From contig CAKSZY010000014.1 of the NCBI GenBank assembly GCA_934526015.1, forward strand, positions 1 through 59,792: 59,792 bases of DNA, written 5' to 3'. Origin of the DNA: an uncultured Dokdonella sp. GTDB lineage: Bacteria; Pseudomonadota; Gammaproteobacteria; Xanthomonadales; Rhodanobacteraceae. The position numbers and the translations under genes are program-made. A model generated the notes under the pieces. That model had not been told where the DNA came from, did not search any database, and saw only the letters and a program-made list of their open reading frames with translations. Of the stretch, positions 1-6,893 are shown piece by piece (the first letter of the stretch is position 1; every line of letters starts with the position of its first letter).

Positions 1-368
1 AGGTCACGAAGTACACGGAGAAACAGCAGAGATCGTCCAAAGGCTTTTCTCCGTGTGCTCCGTGTGCTCCGTGTTTCCGTCTTTTTCCTCGATCTTCATC
101 GAAAGCGAAAGATTGAAACACGGAGCACACGGAGCACACGGAGGAGAAGCCGGTGAATGATGCGCTTTTCCGTCGTGTTCCGGTCGTTCCGCCTCAAAGC
201 CCGCCATCCCCTGCAGGCGAGACAAAAGACGGAAACACGAAGGTCACGAAGTACACGGAGAAACAGCAGAGATCGTCCAAAGGCTTTTCTCCGTGTGCTC
301 CGTGTGCTCCGTGTTTCAGGCTTTTCTCATCGACCTTCATCGAAAGCGAACGATTGAAACACGCTTGC
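1..368. repeat. Cluster of dispersed palindromic repeat elements
   Basis: This is ORF-free sequence beyond the 3' end of phoQ. Positions 49-77 and 115-143 form a perfect 29-bp inverted repeat built from a 9-nt unit (CTCCGTGTG), with a 37-nt loop. A second element starts at 289-317, but its returning arm stops after 8 nt (355-362), where the phoQ terminus begins. Positions 1-77 and 241-317 are an exact direct repeat, so two near-tandem copies lie about 240 bp apart. The same 29-bp arms recur at 46772-46868, and a variant lies at 12992-13082. The loop keeps a conserved CATCGAAAGCGAA-like core. I see no gene here. Confidence 0.85.
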
Positions 369-1754
369 TCAGCTGCTCTCCAGGCGCACCTCGAAGCGGG
401 CGCCGCCCAGTGTCGGCGAGCGCGTCACCTGCAGGGTGCCGCGATAGGCGCGCACGATGTCCTGCACGATCGACAGGCCGATGCCGTGGCCCTGCACGCG
501 CTCGTCGCCGCGCACGCCGCGTTGCAGGACGTGGGCGATGCGTTCCTCCGGAATGCCGGGGCCGTCGTCCTCGATGCAGAGCACGAGGCCGGCCCGGCGC
601 TCGCCGCGATCCTGGCTCGGACGCGCGCTCAGCAGCACCCGGTGCTGGGCCCACTTGAAGGCGTTCTCGAGCAGGTTGCCGAGCAGTTCGAGCAGGTCGC
701 CCTGGTCGCCGTGGAAACGCGCCGCCGGATCGATGTCGAATTCGCAAAGCACGTTGCGGCCCGCGTACACCTTTTCCAGGCTCTGCACGACTTCCTCGGC
801 ATACGGCTCCAGGACCAGCGGGGTGGCGAAGGTCTGGCGGCCGGAGGTGGCCGCGCGCGACAGCTGGTAGGCGACGATCTCGTCCATGCGCCCGACCTGC
901 TCGAGTATGGTCCAGCGCAGGCTGCGGCCCTCGCTTTCCGACTCGAGCTGGGTGCGCATGACGGCCAGCGGCGTCTTCAGGCTGTGGGCGAGATCCGACA
1001 GCGTGTTGCGGTAGCGCTTGAGACGGTCGCGTTCGGAGTCGATGAAGGTGTTGAGGTTGGTGGCGAGGCCCGAAAGTTCGACCGGGTAGTCGCTGGCCAG
1101 GTGTTCCTGGTTGCCGCGTTCGACGCGTTCGAGGTCGGTGGCGATCTTGCGCAGCGGGGCGAGGCTCCAGCGCAGCACGGCGAGCAGCAGCAACAGCAGC
1201 AGCACGCCGAGCCCGCCGAGCCAGGCAAACAGCGTGCGGCGGAACTGGCTGGCCTGGCGCGCCATCTCGACGCCGTCCTCGGCGATGTGCACGGTCAGCT
1301 TGAGCGGATCGCGGTTGGCCAGGTTCCACTCGATGCCCTGGGACAGCACGTAGATCTCGCCGCCCGGCGTGGCCAGCGGCCCGCTGAAGTGCACCTCGCC
1401 GGCCGGCAGTTCCGCCGCGAACGGCAGTTCCATGCCGAGCGCCGACGGCGAGCGCCATTCGCGGTCGTGGGCGTTGCGCACGTTGTCGCCGACGATGGCG
1501 GCGTAGAGACCCGAGGCCGGCCGGTCGAAGCGGGGATCGGGACCGACCTCGGGCGGGATCAGGGTGCCGGTGCGCGCGGTGTCGGCGCCGGCGAGATAGG
1601 CGAACAGGTACCCCTGCAGGCGTTCGCGCTGCGAGGTCATCGACGCCTCGTGGAACGCCTTGTCGAGGGCGAAGAAGGCGAGGCCGAGGAAGCCCGCAAG
1701 GACGAAGCCCGCCGCGGCCAGCAGGCGGGCCCGCAGGGAAAGCGGTTGCGCCAT
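369..1754 (-). CDS. phoQ: PhoQ-like sensor histidine kinase
   Basis: Inner-membrane sensor kinase of 461 aa that would phosphorylate the adjacent PhoP. Membrane segments lie near residues 9-30 and 173-195 and flank a periplasmic sensor domain of about 140 residues. A HAMP-like linker follows. The H-box reads LAHSLKTPLAV, the PhoQ-type form, with the phospho-accepting His in it. The C-terminal ATPase has an N-box (LLGNLLENAFKWA), a DDGPG G1 box and a GHGIGLS G2 box. The acidic run that binds divalent cations in enteric PhoQ is not evident in the periplasmic part, so the signal may differ. It is the last gene of its run, 15 nt after phoP, so expression is probably from an upstream promoter. Confidence 0.93.
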   Translation of the reverse strand: MAQPLSLRARLLAAAGFVLAGFLGLAFFALDKAFHEASMTSQRERLQGYLFAYLAGADTARTGTLIPPEVGPDPRFDRPASGLYAAIVGDNVRNAHDREWRSPSALGMELPFAAELPAGEVHFSGPLATPGGEIYVLSQGIEWNLANRDPLKLTVHIAEDGVEMARQASQFRRTLFAWLGGLGVLLLLLLLAVLRWSLAPLRKIATDLERVERGNQEHLASDYPVELSGLATNLNTFIDSERDRLKRYRNTLSDLAHSLKTPLAVMRTQLESESEGRSLRWTILEQVGRMDEIVAYQLSRAATSGRQTFATPLVLEPYAEEVVQSLEKVYAGRNVLCEFDIDPAARFHGDQGDLLELLGNLLENAFKWAQHRVLLSARPSQDRGERRAGLVLCIEDDGPGIPEERIAHVLQRGVRGDERVQGHGIGLSIVQDIVRAYRGTLQVTRSPTLGGARFEVRLESS

Positions 1755-1769
1755 CGCGGCAGCCGCCGC

Positions 1770-2498
1770 TCAGTCCGCGCGCGCTTCCTCGACCGGGGCG
1801 GCGCCCTCGTCGGGAGCCGTGTCGGTGCGTTCGAGGGCGAAACGGTAGCCGCGTCCGCGCACCGTCTCGATCGGCTTGATCGTCCCTTCCGGGTCGAGCT
1901 TGCGGCGCAGGCGGCCGATGAACACCTCGAGCACGTTGGAATCGCGGTCGAAGTCCTGCTGGTAGATGTGCTCGGTGAGGTCGGCCTTGGAGACCAGTTC
2001 ACCGGCATGCATCATCAGGTACTCCAGCACCTTGTACTCGTAGCTGGTGAGGTCGACGGTGTTGCCGTTGGAGCTGACCGTCTGCGCGGTGGTGTCGAGC
2101 ACGATCGGGCCGCATTCGAGCAGCGGGCGCGACCAGCCACTGGCCCTGCGCACCAGCGCATTCAGGCGCGCCAGCAGTTCCTCGACGTGGAACGGCTTGA
2201 CCAGATAATCGTCGGCACCGTACTTGAGGCCCTGCACCTTGTCCTGCCACGACGAGCGCGCGGTCAGGATGAGGATCGGATAGCGCTGCCCGGACTCGCG
2301 CAACTGGCGCACGAGGTCCATGCCGGAGAGCTTCGGCAGGCCGAGGTCGATGATCGCCACGTCGAACGGAACCTCGCGACCGAGATACAGGCCTTCCTCG
2401 CCGTCACCGGCGCTGTCGACGGCGAAACCGTCGCGCTTGAGCCGCGCGGCGAGCGTCTCGCGCAGTGGCGCTTCGTCTTCTACGAGAAGTACACGCAT
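1770..2498 (-). CDS. phoP: PhoP-like OmpR-family response regulator
   Basis: Two-component DNA-binding regulator of 242 aa. The receiver domain (about 1-115) has the acidic pair VEDEA, the phospho-acceptor Asp at about residue 51 (IIDLGLP), and Thr and Lys in ILTARSS and YLVKPF. The C-terminal winged helix (about 130-225) ends in the typical GRGYRF. A clear AGGAGG ribosome site precedes the ATG. It lies between a PepSY-domain gene and phoQ in the same direction, so all three are probably co-transcribed. The C-terminal tail (about 228-242) is acidic and low in complexity. In relatives PhoP controls envelope, magnesium and peptide-stress genes; the regulon here cannot be read from the window. 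Confidence 0.95.
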   Translation of the reverse strand: MRVLLVEDEAPLRETLAARLKRDGFAVDSAGDGEEGLYLGREVPFDVAIIDLGLPKLSGMDLVRQLRESGQRYPILILTARSSWQDKVQGLKYGADDYLVKPFHVEELLARLNALVRRASGWSRPLLECGPIVLDTTAQTVSSNGNTVDLTSYEYKVLEYLMMHAGELVSKADLTEHIYQQDFDRDSNVLEVFIGRLRRKLDPEGTIKPIETVRGRGYRFALERTDTAPDEGAAPVEEARAD

Positions 2499-2532
2499 GG
2501 GTTCCTCCTGCCGCCGGACGCAATGCCGGCAC

Positions 2533-2781
2533 TCATGGGTTGGCCTTGATGTCGACGACCTTCACCTGGCCGTCGCGCGTGAGCAGCTTGATGCGGTAGA
2601 GCTTGCGCTTGCCGACCTGCAGGGTCTGCACGCTCAACACCTTCGCATCGGATTCCTTCCGCACCTTCTCGACCGCCTGCTGCACCGACAGTTCGTCGGC
2701 CGCAGCCAGCGGCCGGGGGACCAGGACGGTGGCGGCAATGGCGCAGGCCAGCATGGGAAGAAGGCCCGGAGATCTGATCAT
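2533..2781 (-). CDS. Small secreted PepSY-domain protein
   Basis: Protein of 82 aa with a signal peptide (residues 1-27, cleavage near PLAAADE). The mature part is a single PepSY-like module: a helix rich in charged residues (VQQAVEKVRKESDAKVLSVQ) followed by strands ending in a VKVVDIKANP pattern. Such modules are common beside two-component systems and may act as periplasmic inhibitors or sensor partners. Its place 34 nt upstream of phoP fits that idea, but the role is inference. The ATG at 2781 was chosen because it gives a complete signal peptide; the frame remains open upstream. Confidence 0.85.
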   Translation of the reverse strand: MIRSPGLLPMLACAIAATVLVPRPLAAADELSVQQAVEKVRKESDAKVLSVQTLQVGKRKLYRIKLLTRDGQVKVVDIKANP

Positions 2782-2888
2782 CGAGGGAGATGCCGGAGAC
2801 GGAATCCGATGGCGGTAATGCCGGGGCAGTCTTGTCGTCACGGCTTGAATTCCCGCTGAACTTGCCCCGCGGCGGTCGTCCGGGTGCA

Positions 2889-3797
2889 TCAGAAGATCTC
2901 GGCCACGCAGCAGCGCAGGCTGCCGCCGGCCTTCTCGATCTCGCCGAGTTCGACGGCGCCGATGCGGAACCCGGCCGCGGCCAGCACGTCGGCCTGGTCG
3001 ACTCGCAGCGAGGCCGCGGCGCGCGTGCTCATCCACACCCGTTCCGGCGCCAGCGCGATCGCATTGGCCGCGAAGGCCTCCTTCTGCGCGCGATCGAGGA
3101 GGACGGCGGCGCCGGCATGGGCCTGGGCGATCGCCGCCGGCACGCGCGCATCGGCGAAGCCGTCGGCGGCAACGAGGGCCGCGCGTCCGGCAAGCACGGC
3201 CAGCACGACATTGGTGTGGTACTCGCCGGCGGCGAGATCGAAGCACCAGGTCAGCTCGAGGCCGAAGGCCTCGTGCATGGCCTGCGCTCCGGCGCGGTCG
3301 CAGCGCTCGGACAGGCCGCAGTAACCGACCTTGCGCGCGCGGTCGATGACCAGCGAGCCGGTCAGCTCGGCGACGCAACCGGCTGGCAGCTCGTGCGGGC
3401 GGTAGCCGAGCAGGTCGAACCAGGCGCGGATGTCGGTCCGCGCGGCCTCGCGTTGGCGCACTGCGTGGCGCATGCGGCCGACGAGGAGGCGGCCCGGCAC
3501 GGTGGCGAAGACGTTGTTCGGGAACAGTCCGTCCGGCGCCGCCGGATCGCCGGGGAAGGTCGCCACCGGGACGTCTTCGGCGAGCCGGCGCGCGAGCACG
3601 GCATGCTCGTGCAGGGCGCGGGCGGGATCGACCGCGAGCCCGAGGTCCATGTAGCGGTTGTCGCTGGCCGACTCGGCGGCGAGGGAAAAATCGGCCGGGC
3701 TGACCAGGAAGGCGGCGCGCGCGGTGGCCGGGTGGCGCGCGGGCAGGGCGGCGAAGGCCTCGAGGAAGGCATCGGCCGAATCGACGAGCCGGCTCAT
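2889..3797 (-). CDS. CtlX-like amidinohydrolase (arginine deiminase superfamily)
   Basis: Protein of 302 aa in the guanidino-group-modifying superfamily. Diagnostic features are GLFPNNVFAT near residue 92, an EYHTNV segment holding the probable catalytic His, and a C-terminal GGSLRCCVAEIF holding the probable nucleophilic Cys. The YHTNV and RCxxAEIF pattern resembles CtlX citrulline hydrolases more than classical arginine deiminases or DDAH. The substrate is therefore likely citrulline or a related ureido/guanidino compound, which is not proven. Its ATG overlaps the stop of tag (ATGA), indicating translational coupling. No arginine-pathway genes lie nearby. Confidence 0.85.
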   Translation of the reverse strand: MSRLVDSADAFLEAFAALPARHPATARAAFLVSPADFSLAAESASDNRYMDLGLAVDPARALHEHAVLARRLAEDVPVATFPGDPAAPDGLFPNNVFATVPGRLLVGRMRHAVRQREAARTDIRAWFDLLGYRPHELPAGCVAELTGSLVIDRARKVGYCGLSERCDRAGAQAMHEAFGLELTWCFDLAAGEYHTNVVLAVLAGRAALVAADGFADARVPAAIAQAHAGAAVLLDRAQKEAFAANAIALAPERVWMSTRAAASLRVDQADVLAAAGFRIGAVELGEIEKAGGSLRCCVAEIF

Positions 3798-4399
3798 GCG
3801 CACGATCCGGCGAGGCGGCATTCGGCGTGCCGGAAGCAGTCGAGCAGATGGTCGTTGAGCATGCCGGTCGCCTGCATGAAGGCATGGCAGATGGTCGGGC
3901 CGACGAAGCGGAAGCCGCGCCGGCGCAGGTCCGCGCTCATCGCCCCGGAACGCTGCGAGCGTGCGGCGACGTCGTCGCGGTGGCGGTTCCGGTTGTCGAT
4001 CGGCCGGCCGTCGACGAACGACCACAGGTAGTCGGAGAGGCTGCCTTCGACGGCGATCAGGGCGAGTGCGGCGCGCGCGTTGTCGCGCGCGGCAAGCACC
4101 TTGAGCCGGTTGCGCACGATGCCGGGATCGCGCAGGCAGGCGGCGAGTCCGGCCTCGTCCATGGCGGCGACGCGCTCGATGTCGAAGCCGTGGAAGACAC
4201 GCCGGTAGTGGTCGCGCCGTTCGAGGATGGTGCGCCAGCTGAGACCGGCCTGGGCGCCTTCGAGGACGAGGAACTCGAACAGGGCGCGGTCCCCGCGCAG
4301 CGGCACGCCCCATTCGGTGTCGTGGTAGACGCGTTCGGCGGCGCTGCCGTCGGCCCAGCCGCAGCGCACGCGACCGTCATCGGGCAGCGGCTCAGCCAC
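3794..4399 (-). CDS. tag: DNA-3-methyladenine glycosylase I
   Basis: Base-excision-repair enzyme of 201 aa, the usual Tag length, which removes 3-methyladenine from alkylated DNA. The N-terminus has RCGWA with the first zinc-ligand Cys, then YHDTEWGVP. The core has LEGAQAGLSWRTIL, the helix-hairpin-helix signature of the family. The C-terminal RRGFRFVGPTICHAFMQATG and a closing His/Cys-rich tail supply further conserved residues. The start overlaps the end of the SnoaL-like gene by 8 nt, and the stop overlaps the next start by 4 nt, so it is embedded in an operon. Confidence 0.95.
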   Translation of the reverse strand: MAEPLPDDGRVRCGWADGSAAERVYHDTEWGVPLRGDRALFEFLVLEGAQAGLSWRTILERRDHYRRVFHGFDIERVAAMDEAGLAACLRDPGIVRNRLKVLAARDNARAALALIAVEGSLSDYLWSFVDGRPIDNRNRHRDDVAARSQRSGAMSADLRRRGFRFVGPTICHAFMQATGMLNDHLLDCFRHAECRLAGSCA

Positions 4400-4820
4400 C
4401 GACCTGGCGGATCCAGTCGGCGAGGTTGTAGTGGTTCGTCACCCGCGCGATGCGGCCGTCGCGCACGTCGAAGAAGGCACCGCCCGGCAGGACGTAGCGC
4501 TGGCCGCGTGCCGGCGGCAGGCCTTCGTCGTCGGCCAGGTATTCGCCGTGCACGACGTACTCGGCGGCGACCCGAGTGCCGTCGGGGTTGCTCATCAGGA
4601 CGATGTCCTCGAGGCGCTCGCGGTAGCTTGCGTCCATGCGCGCGAGGAAGGCGCGGAAGGTCTCCCGACCCTGCTCGCGCGCGCCCTGGTTGATGTCGTG
4701 GGCGACCTCTTCGGCGAGGCAGGCGAGCATGGTTTCGCGGTCGCCGCGGTTGAAGGCGGCGTAATAGTCGCCGACCAGCGCGATCGCGCGCGCGGCCGGA
4801 CTGCTTGCTTCGAACGGCAT
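4392..4820 (-). CDS. SnoaL/ketosteroid-isomerase-like protein
   Basis: Protein of 142 aa with a cone-shaped NTF2-like fold signature. A helix with YYAAFNRGDRETMLACLAEEVAHDIN leads into a four-stranded sheet, and the end (GRIARVTNHYNLADWIRQVGG) is typical of ketosteroid-isomerase-related proteins. Family members include isomerases, cyclases and non-catalytic binding proteins, so no reaction is assigned. It is probably the first gene of the minus-strand run. A TATCCT -10-like hexamer lies at 4847-4852 on this strand, back to back with the divergent transporter gene. Confidence 0.85.
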   Translation of the reverse strand: MPFEASSPAARAIALVGDYYAAFNRGDRETMLACLAEEVAHDINQGAREQGRETFRAFLARMDASYRERLEDIVLMSNPDGTRVAAEYVVHGEYLADDEGLPPARGQRYVLPGGAFFDVRDGRIARVTNHYNLADWIRQVGG

Positions 4821-4901
4821 CCCGAGTCTCCGGAAACTTCTCCGGCGAGGATACGCGGCCGGCCGGTCCGCGCGCATCCACCGGCTATCATCCGCGCCAT
4901 C

Positions 4902-5792
4902 GTGACGCCGCCCGCCGTCCCTGCCGTCTCCCGCTCCCGCCGCGTCGCCCTGGCCGCACTGGCCGCGCTGACGCTGGTCTGGAGCTACAACTGGGTGGTC
5001 ATGAAGGAGGTCCTGCAGCACGCCGGGCCGGTCGGCTTCCTCGCCTGGCGTTCCGGACTGGCGACCCTCGTCCTGTTCGCCCTGCTGCGCCTGCGCGGCG
5101 AGCCGCTGCGACCGCCGCCGCTGCTGCCGACGGCGCTGGTCGGCCTGCTGCAGATCGCCGTGTTCGGCTTGCTGATCCAGTGGGCGCTGGTCGACGGCGC
5201 GGCCGGCCGCACCTCCCTTTTGACCTACACGATGCCGTTCTGGCTGGTCGTGCTCGCCCGCTTCAGCCTCGGCGAACGCATGCGTGCGGCGCAATGGGCC
5301 TGGGTCGGCGTCGCCGCCGCCGGCCTCGTGCTGGTGATCGGACCCTGGCGCGGCCTCGGCGGTCTTGCCAGCATGGTGATGGCGCTCGGTGCCGGCCTTT
5401 CCTGGGCGCTGGCGGTGGTGGTGTCCAAGCGCCTGTTCGCGCGCATCCACGTGACGCCGCTGTCGCTGACCGCCTGGCAGATGCTGTTCGGTGCCGCCGT
5501 GCTGATCGTCGTCGCCTGTTTCGTGCCGGAACGGCCGATCGACTGGTCGCTGCCGTTCATCGGCGCACTGGCCTACAACGCCGTGCTCGCTTCCGGCATC
5601 GCCTGGCTGCTGTGGGCCTACATCGTCCAGCGCCTGCCGGCCGGCGTCGCCGGAATGACCAGCCTCGCCATTCCGATGTTCGGCCTGCTGTTCGCCTGGG
5701 CGCTGCTCGGCGAACAGCCCGGCGCGGTCGAGGGCATCGGCATCGGCCTGGTCGCACTCGCCCTGTACGGCATCACCCGTCCGCCGCGTTGA
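4902..5792 (+). CDS. EamA/RhaT-family drug-metabolite transporter
   Basis: Inner-membrane permease of 296 aa with ten predicted transmembrane helices in two EamA repeats (about 10-140 and 155-293). Typical features are the opening WSYNWVVMK and the second-repeat ending with GEQPGAVEGIGIGLVALAL. The substrate is unknown; relatives export amino acids, metabolites or drugs. No ATG precedes the first helix in this frame, so the GTG at 4902 was chosen. A TATCAT hexamer at 4886-4891 could be its -10 element and would leave almost no leader. It is divergent from the SnoaL-like gene. Confidence 0.9.
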   Translation: MTPPAVPAVSRSRRVALAALAALTLVWSYNWVVMKEVLQHAGPVGFLAWRSGLATLVLFALLRLRGEPLRPPPLLPTALVGLLQIAVFGLLIQWALVDGAAGRTSLLTYTMPFWLVVLARFSLGERMRAAQWAWVGVAAAGLVLVIGPWRGLGGLASMVMALGAGLSWALAVVVSKRLFARIHVTPLSLTAWQMLFGAAVLIVVACFVPERPIDWSLPFIGALAYNAVLASGIAWLLWAYIVQRLPAGVAGMTSLAIPMFGLLFAWALLGEQPGAVEGIGIGLVALALYGITRPPR

Positions 5793-5819
5793 GCGTCGCC
5801 GACGGGACTTTGCCGCGGA

Positions 5820-6782
5820 TCACCTGCCGAACGGCAGCGCATCGAGATCGACATTGCCGCCGGAAAGGACCAGGCCGACGCGCTGGCCGGCGAAGCGCTC
5901 GCGATGGCGCAGCACGGTGGCCAGCACGATCGCGCTGGAAGGCTCGACGACGATCTTCAGGCGCTCCCACAGCAGGCGCATCGCCGCGATCGTCGCATCG
6001 TCGTCGACCGTCAGCACGTCGACGTCATGCCGGCGCAGCAGTTCGAAGTTCGGCGCGCCGATCAGCGCACGCAGGCCGTCGCAGATCGTCTGCGGCGCGA
6101 ACGTCGCGTCGATGCGTTGACCGCGGCGCAGCGATTCGGCGGCATCGGCGGCACCGGCCGGTTCGGCGGCGAACACGCGGGCATGCGGCGCGAGCCGCGC
6201 GGCGGCGATCGCGGTGCCGCCGACGAGGCCGCCACCGCCGATCGGCGCGACGAGTGCGTCGACGTCGCCGAGTTCTTCCAGCAGTTCGATCGCGGCGGTG
6301 CCCTGGCCGGCGATGACGCGCGCGTCGGCATACGGATGCACGAGGCTGGCACCGCTCTGCGCGCAGACGCGCGCGGCGGTTTCCTCGCGCGCGGCGAGGG
6401 TGGCCGCACAGCGGTGCACGGTGGCGCCGAAGGCCTCGATCGCGGCGAGCTTCGAGCGCACCGCACCCTCCGGCACGACGACGTGCACGGGAATGCCGCG
6501 CGTGCGTCCGGCAAGGGCGAGCGCGGCGCCGTGGTTGCCGGAGGAATGGGTGGCCACGCCACGCTTCGCCGTGGCTTCGTCGAGCGACCACACCGCATTG
6601 CAGGCACCGCGGAACTTGAAGGCGCCGGCACGCTGGAAGTTCTCGCACTTGAAATGCAACTCGGCGCCGGCCAGCGCGTCGAGCGAGCGCGAGCGCAGCA
6701 GCGGCGTGCGCTGCGCGTGGCCGGCGATGCGCGCGCGCGCCTGTTCGAGATCGATGAAGCGGGGAAACGGGAAATCGGACAT
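5820..6782 (-). CDS. PLP-dependent threonine/serine dehydratase family protein
   Basis: Fold-type II pyridoxal-phosphate enzyme of 320 aa. The lysine that binds PLP is in FKFRGA (about residue 54), SSGNHGAALA contacts the cofactor, and GGGGLVGG is the phosphate-binding loop. There is no C-terminal ACT regulatory domain, so it resembles the short catabolic dehydratases and serine-racemase-like proteins rather than IlvA. The likely reaction is deamination of L-threonine or L-serine to the 2-oxo acid. It faces pepN across a short divergent region. An ACGATA/TATCGT site at 6814-6819 could be its -10. Confidence 0.9.
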   Translation of the reverse strand: MSDFPFPRFIDLEQARARIAGHAQRTPLLRSRSLDALAGAELHFKCENFQRAGAFKFRGACNAVWSLDEATAKRGVATHSSGNHGAALALAGRTRGIPVHVVVPEGAVRSKLAAIEAFGATVHRCAATLAAREETAARVCAQSGASLVHPYADARVIAGQGTAAIELLEELGDVDALVAPIGGGGLVGGTAIAAARLAPHARVFAAEPAGAADAAESLRRGQRIDATFAPQTICDGLRALIGAPNFELLRRHDVDVLTVDDDATIAAMRLLWERLKIVVEPSSAIVLATVLRHRERFAGQRVGLVLSGGNVDLDALPFGR

Positions 6783-6835
6783 CGCGCATCCGCCAGGCGA
6801 TTGCTCACGCCGGACGATACAGGCTGGCACCGCCC

Positions 6836-6865
6836 TTGCGGAACGGATCGGCGCATCCCTACCCT
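6836..6865 (+). promoter_or_regulatory. Predicted pepN promoter, TTGCGG-18-TACCCT
   Basis: The -35-like TTGCGG is at 6836-6841 and the -10-like TACCCT at 6860-6865, with an 18-nt spacer. The predicted start of transcription is about 22 nt before the ATG at 6894. The flanks (CC before the -35, TCCC before the -10) match those of the sites at 35661-35690 and 53297-53326 at identical spacing. Confidence 0.5.
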
Positions 6866-6893
6866 GCGGGTTCCGCCGATTCCCGCAGTGCAC

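Noticed and set aside
1..368. CRISPR-like short repeats
   Set aside because: The 9-nt units are contiguous and arranged as inverted arms, with no unique spacers of uniform length and no cas genes.
153..2549. A 798-aa plus-strand frame opposite phoPQ
   Set aside because: It mirrors the GC-rich codon pattern of the phoQ and phoP genes on the other strand and has no domain. It is a shadow frame.
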